Positions 1 to 10,038 of a stretch of DNA of 64,000 nucleotides are shown here, in pieces (position 1 is the stretch's first letter; each line of letters begins with the position of its first letter). The stretch is from Prorocentrum cordatum (taxonomy: Eukaryota; Sar; Dinophyceae; Prorocentrales; Prorocentraceae). The DNA is taken from NCBI GenBank assembly GCA_963575745.1, contig CAUYUJ010015700.1:173308-237307 (forward strand), in the 5' to 3' direction. The notes under the pieces were generated by a model. The model searched no databases, was not told the DNA's origin, and saw nothing but the letters and a program-made list of their open reading frames with translations. The position numbers and the translations under genes were made by a program.

Positions 1-1722
1 ACGTGCCAAGACCCTTGTCACCCTCGTTGCAGAGGTTCTCGGTGTCCTTGGCGCCGTTGAAAGCCCAGTCGAAGAAGATCAACTCATCTCTGGCGCTGCT
101 GCCGTAGATGGGCTGGTTGACGCGCGGACCCTCACGGCCTAAGCCGAACACGCACGCGGGGTACCACTTCTTAAACACCGCGTGCCCAATAACCTCGCGC
201 TGGCCCCTCTCAACCTCCGTCGGAGTGCAAGGCGCCTCCACGACCCTGGCCTCCGTCACAGGCCGGCCGTCAACTTGCTGCTGGCATCGCTACTCGACTG
301 CCGTCTTGAACTCAAGGTCCTGCATGTGATTGACCTCGGCCTGCTTGAGGCGAGTCCACAGCTGCTCCTTCGCGCCGCAGATCGCGGCACCCAGCTCCCT
401 CAGACGAGCTCGTAGCAGGTCGGCTCGACAGCCGCCTGGCCCCAGTTCTGCTCCTTCTGGGCCCCTCGCTTGCTTTGGGGCCCAGCCGCCGCCGGAAGGC
501 TTGCCTCGGGAGCCGCGCCGCAAGACCCCGACGAAGCCGACCCCGCGCGCCTGGACGGCCCCCTCGCCCTTCATCTCCACGTCCTCGTTCGCCGCGACGA
601 TGCCCATCGCGGCGTTGGGAGAGCGACTCATTGCCAGCCGCTTCCCCATCTGTGCACGCTTGCTGGCTCACCGAACGTGCTCCTCTTGCGAAACATCGGA
701 ACCTTCGCGCACTTCTTGGTGGGCTTGGTGTAGCCGACAAAGCACCCGTCACTGCGCGAGTAAACCACGTCGAAGCCCGCGTCGAAGACCCCACCAGTGC
801 TGCGCAAGTCACGAGCAATGGGGCCGATCTTCAAGTTGGCCCGGCAAGCCACCTGACCTCCAATCGCAGACGGAACCTGCGACTCGTCGTCGAGAGAGAT
901 CTTCTGCTTCTGGGTGGCAACCAACTTGGAACTCGTCTCCTCCGCCACGCTATGCTTGGCGAAGCTTCGCCCGGCACAGTGCTCATCGCTTCCCCCGTCC
1001 AGCATCAGGAACCCGTCGACATCGCACTCCGGAGACCGCGTACCACCGCCGATTGCCATCACCAACTCGTCGTCACAGGGGCGACACAAGAACTCGTCCT
1101 CCAGCTGGTCGCCAGACGATCCTGGAAGCCGCCCTCCACCTGGTCGCCGATCGAGTCGTGGAAGCCGACCTTCACCCGGTGTCCGATCCCGTCGTGGAAG
1201 CCGCCCTTCACCTGATGCCCGATCACGTCGTGGTCGTCGTAGCTCACGAGCGCCAGGCAGTAGACGCACTCGTCGGAGTCGACGTTTTTCGCCACGACTT
1301 CCCGCTGGGACTGACCTGGCCCCTCTTTTTCTCCATTTGATCTTTCTTGAACTTGAAGCAGTGAACTTTGATGTGGCCTTTCTCCTTGCAGTAAGGGCAG
1401 GTCTTTCCCGAGTCAGGGTTGCCTTTGCCTCTGCCAGCTGCGCCGCCGCGTCGTGCGCTCGGATGTCCTTCAGCGACCACATCTGAGATTTGCCACCAGA
1501 CGTCCAAGTCGCCGTTGCTGCTCGCCGCGCCTGCTGCCTCGGCCAGGCGCGAACCGTGGAACGCTGCCTCGGCGAACTCACAGCTCCGCTTCCGCGCATT
1601 CTCCCCGGCGGTCGGGCGGACCTCCAGAGCGCCTCAACTTGTCTGAGCCTAAACGTCAGCGGACGCCGCCTGCGAACACGAGCCCCCGCGAGCTCCCCCG
1701 AGATGTCTTGGGGCAGGAGCAA
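1..1722 (-). pseudogene. Ty1/copia-like gag-pol remnant, leaves window at left edge
   Basis: Read on the minus strand this region gives, in different frames, the parts of a copia-type polyprotein in the right order. A CCHC zinc knuckle (C-P-Y-C, four residues, H, four residues, C) lies at about 1399-1358. A pepsin-like protease motif, LMLDGGSDEH, lies near 1000, with GG in place of the usual S/T-G after the catalytic Asp. A short helix-extension-helix (SAP-like) stretch, LRELGAAICGAKEQLW, lies at about 415-347. A segment around 250-1 (GHAVFKKWYPACVFGLGREG) resembles the zinc-binding start of dinoflagellate copia integrases, though one Cys and one His position look changed. The frame shifts at least twice, so the copy is probably dead. 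The integrase core, RT and RNase H would lie outside the window. Family assignment is from motif order; no search was done. Confidence 0.7.
1121..1232 (-). repeat. three 36-bp tandem repeats inside copia gag-pol
   Basis: Three near-copies of a 36-bp unit lie between the zinc knuckle and the protease. In the zinc-knuckle frame each encodes a 12-residue unit (VIGHQVKGGFHD, GIGHRVKVGFHD, SIGDQVEGGFQD), so the repeat keeps the frame. A coding minisatellite here would vary the length of the linker between Gag and protease. Confidence 0.8.
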
Positions 1723-1797
1723 TTCGTTGCATACGCGCCCCGCGCTTTAGGGGATGCAGTTCCGAGAGAGAGGGGCACTGGAATGGATTACATATTC

Positions 1798-1828
1798 TCT
1801 ACACATACATACATACATACCTACAAAT
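1798..1828. repeat. (ACAT)n microsatellite, left flank of YR element
   Basis: A short run of CATA/ACAT units ends one base before the left end of the YR element. The same degenerate tetranucleotide repeat resumes at 8360 on the other side, so the two stretches were probably one locus before insertion. Confidence 0.8.
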
Positions 1829-1948
1829 ATGCACAGCCCGATCTATTTCTTGCCAGAGCGCAGATCTGGTGAGAGCGAGGGCAATTGCCTGAAGGCCTCG
1901 AATGGGCTTCGCGATGGAGGCATAGCATTCAACAGAAAACGAGGTCCA
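1829..1948 (-). repeat. split direct repeat B2 (3' terminus of YR element)
   Basis: Outer copy of the B repeat and 3' end of the element on the minus strand. It is separated from A2 by about 53 bp of purine-rich sequence and abuts ACAT microsatellite on its outer side. Confidence 0.9.
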
Positions 1949-2001
1949 ACGGCACGTGCGCGCACACGCAAACAAAAGAGGAGGAGGATGGGAGGAGGGG
2001 G

Positions 2002-2098
2002 ACTTGGGCAAAGACGGCGATGGAACGGACACGTCGGGAACCATTCCATCTGCAGGCGGCTTGCATTCAGGGCGCGCACAGCTGTTTCGAAAACGTTT
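2002..2098 (-). repeat. split direct repeat A2
   Basis: Internal copy of the 8263-8359 repeat, in the same orientation, lying two bases from B1 (2101-2219). Direct contact of B1 and A2 is what a circular-junction origin of YR elements predicts. Confidence 0.9.
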
Positions 2099-2100
2099 GA

Positions 2101-2219
2101 ATGCACAGCCCGATCTATTTCTTGCCAGAGCGCAGATCTGGTGAGAGCGAGGGCAATTGCCTGAAGGCCTCGAGGGGCTTCGCGATCGAGGCCGAGCATT
2201 CAACAGAAAACGAGGTCCA
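2101..2219 (-). repeat. split direct repeat B1
   Basis: 119 bp nearly identical to 1829-1948. Both start ATGCACAGCCCGATCTATTT and end in GAAAACGAGGTCCA on the plus strand, with a few substitutions and a one-base length difference in the GGGCTTCGCGAT part. Confidence 0.9.
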
Positions 2220-2499
2220 TTGACCATGCTGGACGCCTGGCAGCCGCCATCCCAGCCACACAAAACGCATACGCCGACGTAGGTGCACATTAGCGGGAAA
2301 CGAGGTTAGCAAGACGGGCAGACAGACGGCGCTCGGCGGAGCGATGGATCCAGAGGCCGGCGGCGGCAGCGACAGAGGCGGGGCACGGCTCGGCGATGGC
2401 TGTCCACCGTTTGCCACCGGGCCCCCCGCCCTCCAGAGAAATATGCCTGAGATGGGTTTTGCTACAGAGTCCGCCTCGCCCTGAGCATCTGCGGAGCAG

Positions 2500-3070
2500 G
2501 GGCGGAGGCGGGTCGCAAGCGCACCATCCGCGGGAACGAGCTGCCTTTCTCCATCTGGTACCGTGCTGACAGAAATCTACATTGGCGCCCTTATAGGAGG
2601 AGCGGGAAAGGAGCAGCATGCGAGGGTGCAACCACATCATGGACGATCGAGGGTTCTCGAGAGCAAAGGGGGCCCCGAGGCGCTTGCACTCGAGGCCGAT
2701 TCTCATAGCAAAATGGAAGGTAGCATTGCCTATGCGAAGCCTAGCAGCAGCTTTGTCCTGAAGGCCAGGCAGGCCGTTCAAAGCACAGGGCGAGCGGTAG
2801 AAATGTCGCGATGCCTGAGACCAGGTGCTGCACGGCGGTGCACACATGACGCCTCGCACGATACGAGATCTCAGCCAGCCTGTCACGATAGCCCCGAACA
2901 CTCGCCGCGAGAGGTCGAAAGCGGGATGGGCGGCCACGTCAATCCGCAGGACCGCGTAGCCTGACTTCCGCCCCAGCCAACTCGCGACCTTGCCCGTGCC
3001 ACTGAAGAGGTCCAGGTACACTTGGTACCTCGGGGAGCCAGCAAGGGCGGCCCACAGCGCGGCGCGCCAG
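2500..3070 (-). pseudogene. C5/DIRS-type methyltransferase-like domain
   Basis: In the frame 4092-2290 the sequence YLDLFSGTGKVASWLGRKSG has the glycine-rich SAM-binding motif; CAPPCSTWSQASRHF has the Pro-Cys pair seen in cytosine-C5 methyltransferases; FALENPRSSMMW has the E-N-P box. Methyltransferase-like domains are known in DIRS-class elements, where their role is unclear. Here the domain lies downstream of the recombinase. The reading frame differs from the recombinase frame and overlaps it, so a frameshift or separate translation must be assumed. Confidence 0.7.
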
Positions 3071-3199
3071 TGCCGCCGCACGGCAGCATCGGTCAAAGCC
3101 TCTGCCGCACCGCTGGCGTCGCCGCCGCGCCAGCAACGCCCAGAGCGGAGGGCGGCGCGCGAGCCCGCGGCAGCGGCGGCAGCGGCGCCCGGCCCCGCA

Positions 3200-4114
3200 G
3201 CAGGACGGCCAGCTTGGCGCCCACCTCCCGGCAGAACTGCGTGACTTCGGGGCTCAGCTTGCCGACCTCCGCGAAGCACCTGGCGTGCCGGGCGTACCTC
3301 TTCGTCGAGGTGTCCGACTGGTGCCTCAGCATGGCCTGGATGTCCGCCAGCTTCTCGCCCAGCACCGCCGCACGGAACGAGGCCCCGCCGTGGCGCACTG
3401 GGTACGGGTGGCAGTCTTGGTGGCCCAGCTGGTCGAACACCGTCCTGAACTTGGAGTTGAAGGCCGTCGCGTCGAAATCCCTGAGCGGCTGGCAGTCCGT
3501 GCGAGTACGAAACAGCCTGGCCAGCTCGTCCCCGAGCGCGGAGGACATCTCGTCCGACAGGACGACGCCCTCGTCGCAGCCCAGGGTCTTGCTCACCTTG
3601 TCGAGCTCCTCCGGGAACAGCAGGAGGCTCCACACAGCACGGCCTGACCGAGGTGCGGGCGCGACCAGGGTCGCCCGCGTCATTGCCACGAGCTCGCTTG
3701 GCAGCCGAATCATCGCGTCCCAGCTGAGGGCCAAGGCGACGGCGAAGCTGCGCCAACCTCGTTGCAGAGCGATGCCCACGGCCGCGAAAAGCAGCCCCCT
3801 CGCCATGGGGGCCCGCGTCGAGCCCCTCGCGAGCTTGCGGAAGCCCCGCAGCCCGGAGGTGGTCCGCTCCAGCGCCGCCGCCGAGCTCAGCCCCAACCCC
3901 GGGCTGTAGTGCTTCAGCGCTGCCAAGGCCTTGCCCCCCCCCTGTGGCGGTCGTGGCCCTCCCAGAACATGAAAACGAGGTACTGGGCGAAGCTCGAGTC
4001 GATCGCCTGCACCCCGAGCGTCGAAAGCCCTCTCGACCGAGCCCAACCCACGAAGTCCAGGTACTCCTTCTGGAAGTAGACCCGCGACGCACTGCCGACT
4101 TTCAGGCTCTGCAA
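3200..4114 (-). pseudogene. tyrosine recombinase of the YR element
   Basis: The N-terminal core-binding part reads YFQKEYLDFVGWARSRGL in one frame (near 4080-4030). The catalytic part is in the frame running 4688-3093: WDAMIRLPSE supplies the first Arg, YPVRHGGASF the central R-H-x-x-[R/S] box, and RHQSDTSTKRYARHA the distal His and nucleophilic Tyr, at about 3380-3280. The second Arg of the H-x-x-R box is not obvious. YR enzymes insert the circular cDNA of DIRS/Ngaro elements by recombination, which fits the split direct repeats and lack of an integrase. At least one frameshift separates the two halves. Confidence 0.75.
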
Positions 4115-6717
4115 GACCGTGAGCCCCTCGGCCTAGGCTCGCTCGCGCGCGCCGCGGTGGGCGGACTGGCGAGCCTTCGCCCTGGCCAGGCGGAGGGCCT
4201 CGGCCCTCGCTGGTGGCGGCCTCGGACTGCCCGTCGCCGAGGGCCTCGGAACTCGAAGTCGAGGAGCTGTCGGAGTCCGCGCCGCCACCGCCAGGCCCGC
4301 CGAAGGCCCGCAAGCCCGCCGAGCGGGTAGGGGTCGCCATGGAGTGCGTCCCCGAGCCCGGCCGCGCCATGACTGCTGGGGCCGGCGAGCTGCGGCTCTG
4401 GGCTCGGGCCGCCGCGGCAGTGGCGCCTCCGCATGAGCGCGTCGACGTCCCGCCATAGGGCTTGGAGGCCGCCTGGGCCGTCCGCCGCACCTCCGAGATA
4501 CGCAGCATGCCAGGGGTCAGCGCGGGCGCCCCGTGCGCGATGAAGCCTGGGCCGAGAGGGCCTGTCCGGGGGGTTCCACTCCGCAGGAATCCATCTGAGG
4601 ATGAAAGTAGTGTCGGTGACAATGGAGATGGCACGCAGCTGCTGCAAGACGTGATTGCGAGTGATGGAGGGAGATCGCCCTCTCCCAACCGCGAGGGCGA
4701 GCCCGAGGTTGTCGACCATAATGAGGTCCCGATGGCCGTGCCCGCTGCGCCCTCGCACAGCGTGCCGCGCGGCCATCACCGCCGCCCGGCCTTCCAGCAC
4801 TGTGATGTCCTCATCTCGCTGGAACTCGCCATGGAAGAAAACTCCCCAGTCGCTGAAGTCCCCGATTGCAGACCGCCCGACGCCCTCGAAGCTGGTGGAG
4901 CCAGCGCGCGCCTGGTATCGGCCGACCTTGGCCCCCTCGACCGGGTCGACGCCCAGCGCGCACTCCCTGGCCCCGATGGCGTCCAGCACCGAATATCGCC
5001 ATGATTCGGCTGACGCCGCGGCGTGCTCCACGAGCTCGTTGGCCCATGTCTGGCCCACCACGCCGTAGCCACCTCCCGAGCTGGCTTGGCCCCTGGAGGC
5101 GTCGGAGGCGCACACGAAGGTGCTGTTGGGCTTCTTGAAGTCGGAGAAGGCGAAGACCAGCAGCGCGGCCGCCTGCCGCAGCTCGAGCTCCACGCGGCTC
5201 CATAGCCGCAGCCGGCGGCGCCCGGCAACCTGGGCGAAGACATAGGTCTGTTTGAAAATACCGAGAGGGGGCCGCCTCAGCAGGGCGGCCCAAATCGAAT
5301 GTCCGAGCAGGCTGAAGATCTCACCCCCGGTGGCCGAGCGCCGGTCTGCCACGAAAAGCAGCGCGAGGCGAACTCTCCACATTCGGGCTGCACTGACCCC
5401 GATGCGGCCACTGCGTCTCTCGAAAGTGATCCCCGTGACGGTCTGCAGGTCCTCTGGCCCCATCGCGCCCTTGCACTTCAGGCCCACCTCCTCCAGTTTG
5501 TTGACGACGGTGCTACAGTCGGCCACACAGCGGTCGCCGTCGCCGCCGACGATGCACACGTTGTCAACGTACACGGCAGGTTGAGTGGAGGTGGTGTGAA
5601 CCTGGAGGGGGGCGCGCTGGTCCTTGATCAGAGGCCGGTGTCGATGCCTGACCGCAGCGCGGTGGTCTCTAGCAGCTCTGGCAAAAGTAAAGGCTCCACG
5701 ACCACCCCATGGGCAGGACCTGCAGGAGAGGGAGCCGAAACAGGACTCGGGCAGGTCCATGTCGATCCCCGCCCCATCAGCCAGCTGTCGGAGCGTGCCC
5801 AGATGTACACTGGGCAGAGAGAAGTGTTCGTCCATCTGTTCTGGTAACTTCACTCCGTAGAAGGCATTGTCCACGTCAGCCTGGGCCATGCTCAGAGAAG
5901 AAGTCGGCTCTGTGCGCAGCGCGGCCCAGGCTGCTGCGCTAGGCAACTGCGAATGATCGGGATCGTGAAAACGTGCATTGGCTCGACGAATGTCGAAGAT
6001 GAGCCGGAGGCGCTGCCGTCCGCTCTTCCAAACGCAGAAGACGCCCACCGTGGCAATGCGCTTGGCCCCGACTCTGATGAGGCCGGAGGTGTGCAGGTCC
6101 AGGACGAACTGTGCATAGCATCGCCTGTCCGCCATGAGGTTGCGGTCGTTGTGCTGCTTGATGTCGTGAGCTGGCGCAGGCGTCCGGCGCAACAAATCTC
6201 TCTCCCAATGTACCCACTGATCGTGCTCGAGGCCGCACAGGACGTCGCTGGGATCGCAGCGCGCGCCTGGCCCCGGCAGGGAGAGAATCCCCCTCTGGTG
6301 CTGGGCTGGATGCTCGGGGTCGGCGTCGCAGCCCGGCTGATGCCCGCGCAGCTCCGCACGGGCTGCCGCGGGTGAGCACGGGGGCGGGCCCGCCTGCTCG
6401 ATGATGGACTGCATGAATTCCAGGCTGCGTTGCTGCCCAGCTGAAATGGAAAAAATATCTCGGGCGCCACCATGGCCGCGCAAGGCGTTCAGGCTCTCGG
6501 CCGCATCGGCGATCCAGTTCGTGACGTGCAGACGGCGGCGCACCCTCGAGCGCACCGATCTCGACAGCCCAGCGGGGCCGCCGGCACCTCGCGCCGCCGC
6601 GAAGCCGCCCACCGGCAGCAGCTCGCGGGGCGCGAGCCCAGGTGGCCGCGTCATTGGCCCGGGCCGGCCCCGCGGCCGGCCGCCTGGTCCTGCACCTTTG
6701 TCCTGGAACTTCTTCAA
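4102..6717 (-). pseudogene. reverse transcriptase and RNase H of the YR element
   Basis: An open frame of 871 codons. RT signatures: RLRLIFDIRRANARF at residues 236-250; motif A QADVDNAF with the catalytic Asp at 281; motif C YVDN at 383-386 (nt 5571-5560), where the usual second Asp is Asn. Motif B is not in this frame: LPMGWSWSLYFCQ can be read in another frame at about 5725-5675, so two frameshifts flank it. RNase H follows, with likely catalytic residues in CASDAS (D539), LEGRA (E642), MVDN (D669) and NPPDRPSR (D718). The last 150 residues look like out-of-frame sequence. It synthesises cDNA from the element RNA. The broken motif B makes activity unlikely. Confidence 0.75.
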
Positions 6718-6874
6718 CTCGGCGGCCTGTTGCAGGATCTTCTTGTGCAGCTCCGCCTTGGACCCCCCCGAGCCTGCGCCGCCTCCGCCGCCTCCGCCGC
6801 GTGAGAGCAGCCTCTCCTCGGCGCTCCTTGAGGATCTGCGCCTCGCGGTGCATCTCCTGGCTGATGTGATCGAC

Positions 6875-8054
6875 CTAGGCTGGCGACACCATCACCAGCC
6901 CACGTGTCTCGCCCGTGCCGAGATAGAGGTGGCTCTCCTCCATCAGGTCATCACCCTGGGCGGCCGCCAGCCGGTCGCGGTGACGCCACTCGGCCATCCG
7001 GGCCTTCCTCATCAGCAGCTCGAACGAGGCCAGCTCACCAAGGTTCAGCTGGTCGAAGCTGAGGCCCAGCTCCGCCATGCGCATCGCGAGGTCATGGTCC
7101 CCAACGCCCTCGTCCGCGGCCTCCAGCCGGCACTCGCGCACCCACTTCGTGTGTCGGGCGCGCGGGTGCTGGTCCTGGCGCGCCAAGAGCTCCAGGCACC
7201 AGGAGGCAGTCCTCGGGCCCATGATGGGCCACTCGGGCCACTCTGTGGTGGTGACCTGCCGCGCGGCCTCCGTGAAATGCCGGTGCCGACTGCCGTCTGG
7301 ACGCGTCTTGATGTCCAGCACCCGCGCGTCCGACTCGAGCTCTGGGCCTGGGGCAGCAGGGTCCACGGCCTTGACTAGCAGGTACTCGGTCCCCGTGGTC
7401 GCGATGCCAGCCTTATGATGCACGATCAGGTAGCCGTCGAAGTCCTTCTGCCTCACCACCTGGCGCAGCTGTGTAGCATCCTCCGCCGACAGGGCGAACC
7501 AACTCAGTCCACCGACGTCGGGCAGGGCACCTGGCCCCCCTAGCAACCCCCACCACGCTAGTTGCAGCTGCTGCTGCTGCTGGAACCGATCTCAAGGACG
7601 TCTTCCCCTTCATGCGCCGGGTCGGCTTCTCGACGCCGGGCAGCGACAGGCACCCCGGCCTCACCGCCTCCAGCGCCTCGCAGACCTCGAGAGCGGTCGG
7701 CCCCCAGTCGGCGCCGTATGCCGCACTCGCTGCCCTCCACCGTTTCCCAAACACCGACTCCGGGATCGGCGCCCCGTTGTTCGACACCGCCACGAAGCCT
7801 ACGAGCTGTGTCTCCGACAGGATGCGAGGGTACACGTCCAGATCTGGGGTGAGGGCGCACCACGCGCGACGACCGGCGATCTCCTCCTTGCTGGGGGTCA
7901 GCTCGAGCTTGGCCACGCACTCCGAACTCTGACACTCGCACAACAGGATCCGGTCCTGCCAGGCGCCACCAATCTCCCACTGGATACGCACGCGCCGCCC
8001 AGATCGAAGATAGGACATGGCCGGAGACGCAGCAGCAGAGCGAGAGGGCAACAC
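6875..8054 (-). pseudogene. Gag-like ORF of the YR element (frameshifted)
   Basis: Two overlapping frames (8054-7413, then 7546-6875) together cover one Gag-like protein. The first part contains SYLRSGRRVRIQWEIGGAWQ; the second contains the segment HTKWVRECRLEAADEGVGDH followed by FDQLNLGELASFELLMRKAR. From memory, similar segments precede RT in dinoflagellate DIRS-like elements; that recognition is from family knowledge, not a search. No zinc finger was seen. The frame change near 7550 follows a CAG/CTG-type run (7560-7580) and is the likely break. This ORF starts about 210 bp inside repeat A1. Confidence 0.6.
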
Positions 8055-8262
8055 CGATGACGAACCCGACGATCTAGCTCACGATCACCAGCGCACGGAT
8101 ACTTCCGAAGGAGCCCACAGCAAGAGCACAGTTGGATGACTCCTCGGCGAGCGACCCGAGGCCTGGTCCCAGCGATTCGAGGATGGCGAGGCCGCCCCGC
8201 GCAGCTCTGCCCCACAGGCCGAGGACGCCCATGCAGGCTGGGATGGCGGCGCCGCCCGAAAA

Positions 8263-8359
8263 ACTTGAGCAAAGACGGCGATGGAACGGACACGTCGGGG
8301 CCCATCCCATCTGCAGGCGGCTTGCACTTAGGGTGTGCACAGCTGTTTGGAAAACGTTT
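8263..8359 (-). repeat. split direct repeat A1 (5' terminus of YR element)
   Basis: This 97-bp stretch matches 2002-2098 with only scattered changes; both contain GATGGAACGGACACGTCGGG and end in AAAACGTTT on the plus strand. It is the 5' end of the element on the minus strand. Confidence 0.9.
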
Positions 8360-8895
8360 CGATATAGACATACATGCATGCATACATACGTCCGTGCATG
8401 TATGCATGCATACACGCATGCACGCATACATAAGTGTACACATACATCCATCCATCCATCCGCGCATTCACACACAAACTGCCGATATACATACACACGT
8501 ACAAGCATGCATACATGCATAAATGCACATAGAAATGAATGGAAACATGCATGAATGTGCGTACGTACATACATACACGCAGTCATGGATGCATACGTAC
8601 ATACATACACACAACCTTGCATATATGCAACTATATATATATATATATACACATGCACATGTGCGTACGTACGTGCGTGCGTGCCTGCACACGTCCGTAC
8701 ATGTAGACATACACGCAGTACAACATTGCATACATGTTCAGTGCACAGCTACATACATGGCATGCGTCCGCACACACATACATGCATACACACCTACGGG
8801 TAAACATACATACACACAGTAGCACATACATTCATGCAAGCATACAGACAAACATTAATGCACGCGTACATACATATATACATAGAAAAACATAT
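8360..8895. repeat. degenerate (ACAT)n / TGCA-rich microsatellite
   Basis: About 530 bp of imperfect ACAT, GCAT and ACGT units with a TATATATA stretch near 8635. All long open frames here (Y/H/C/M-rich) are produced by the repeat. It continues the short ACAT run at 1798-1828 across the YR element. Confidence 0.9.
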
Positions 8896-9343
8896 AGACC
8901 TCTGGGTAGATATAGCGTTCCTGGGCGCTCTCGCGCGCTACCAGGGGGACCCCGCGTGACTTCAAAGGGCCAAGAGCGCATTGCTCGGGACATGCATAGC
9001 CAGCGTGGTTCCAGATGGCCCCGGTGACTGTCCGGGAGCCCTATCGGGCCCCTCTTGGGCCGCTGTGACAACCCTGAATGGCTGCCCAAGAGGCCGCGAT
9101 CGTCAAAATGACATGGTTTCCGCACGCGTTTCGCATTGCCGCGCCTTCGGTTTCCGAAGAATCCAAGACGGCCCCGGAGACGCCCAAGGCTGCCCCAAAG
9201 CTGCCCGAGAGCCTCCAAGAGGAGTCCAAAACCCCCGAGACGGCCCCAAGAGGGGCCCAATATGGAAAACACGAACTGACACGTTGAGCCCCCCGCCCCA
9301 AGATGGCCCAAAGATCCCCGAAGCCCCCGAGAAGCCCCCAACA
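8896..9343. other. non-coding, degenerate CCCCAAGAGG-type repeats
   Basis: From about 9030 the sequence consists of loosely repeated blocks built on GGCCCC, CAAGAGG and CCCGAGA (for example 9170-9340). Similar blocks resume at 10040-10210 beyond the inverted-repeat element, so that element seems to sit inside this repeat. No gene was seen. Confidence 0.5.
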
Positions 9344-9682
9344 GGAGATCATTTTTTTATTCCGGCCGGTAACGCTCGTTACCCGGGGGGGGGGGGGGGT
9401 CGTGCCCCCCGGGTAACGGTAACGCTTGGGCTGGGCGGGGTATGGCGAAGCAGGAGCGCTCTGCGATCGCCATAGTATGCGCGCGAGCAGCACCCTCTGC
9501 CTGAGAGCACCACAGTGGCTTGCGATTCGAGTACAAGCGCAAAGCCCGCCGCGTGGTCCCGGCACCACGCCCGCGCCCGCGCGCGCGACGACGATGATCG
9601 ACGAGCGACGAGCGACGAGGTCGACGACGACGACGACGACGTTTGCCGCCTGTTTCGGCCTCCGGAGGCCGTTTTCGGGCGC

Positions 9683-9684
9683 CG

Positions 9685-9757
<73 letters not shown>
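9683..9757. repeat. (GAC)n microsatellite
   Basis: About 25 uninterrupted GAC units inside the inverted-repeat element. Asp- and Ser/Val-homopolymer frames here are artefacts. Confidence 0.95.
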
Positions 9758-9978
9758 TTCGAGTACAAGCGCAAAGCCCGCAAGCACCAGCATCGCGCAT
9801 GCGAGCGCCGCAATGGCCTGCGAGCGCCCACAGTGCGCCTGCGACCACCACACCACAGTGCGCATGCCTTCGGGCACCAGCATGTTGGAGGGGAAGACCG
9901 AGACCCCCCCCGCGCACGAGCGTTACCGTTACGGGGGGGGGGGGGGGAGAGGCCCGGGTAACGAGCGTTACCCCCCAG

Positions 9979-9983
<5 letters not shown>

Positions 9984-10034
<51 letters not shown>
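9984..10034. repeat. A51 homopolymer
   Basis: 51 consecutive A just outside the right hairpin of the 9344-10038 element. The left end has only a T7 at the mirror position, so the run has probably expanded on one side, or it marks a separate poly(A) retro-insertion. Confidence 0.95.
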
Positions 10035-10037
<3 letters not shown>

Positions 10038-10038
10038 C

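Larger units (their letters stand above)
1829..8359 (-). mobile_element. tyrosine-recombinase retrotransposon with split direct repeats
   Basis: A 6.5-kb element on the minus strand. Domain order is Gag-like ORF, reverse transcriptase, RNase H, tyrosine recombinase, methyltransferase-like domain. There are no LTRs. A 97-bp sequence at the right end (A1, 8263-8359) recurs at 2002-2098 (A2), and a 119-120-bp sequence occurs at 2101-2219 (B1) and 1829-1948 (B2). In the element's own direction the order is A1-ORFs-B1-A2-B2, the arrangement known for Ngaro/PAT-type YR retroelements. Both outer edges touch ACAT microsatellite. Coding parts contain frameshifts, so this copy is probably inactive, but its ends are complete enough to define the family. 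Confidence 0.85.
9344..10038. mobile_element. inverted-repeat element with hairpin/G-run ends around (GAC)n
   Basis: Left end: GGAG, T-run, then hairpin GGTAACGCTCGTTACC (9368-9383), a run of 15 G (9385-9399), C6 and the direct repeat GTAACGGTAACG (9413-9424). Right end is the same set inverted: CGTTACCGTTAC (9921-9932), 15 G (9933-9947), hairpin GGTAACGAGCGTTACC (9957-9972), A51 and CTCC (10035-10038). The inside holds (GAC)n at 9617-9640 and 9683-9757, two copies of a 25-bp motif starting GATTCGAGTACAAGC (about 9527 and 9757), and CTGAGAGCACCACAGTGGC (9501-9519). It has no transposase and looks non-autonomous. A second copy of the design is at 15863-17593. Confidence 0.6.

Noticed and set aside
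3022-3909. 295-codon plus-strand frame
   Set aside because: Antisense to the tyrosine recombinase of the smaller YR element; Arg/Ser/Ala-rich and without motif.
8074-8831. several His/Tyr/Cys/Met-rich frames
   Set aside because: Products of the ACAT/TGCA microsatellite.
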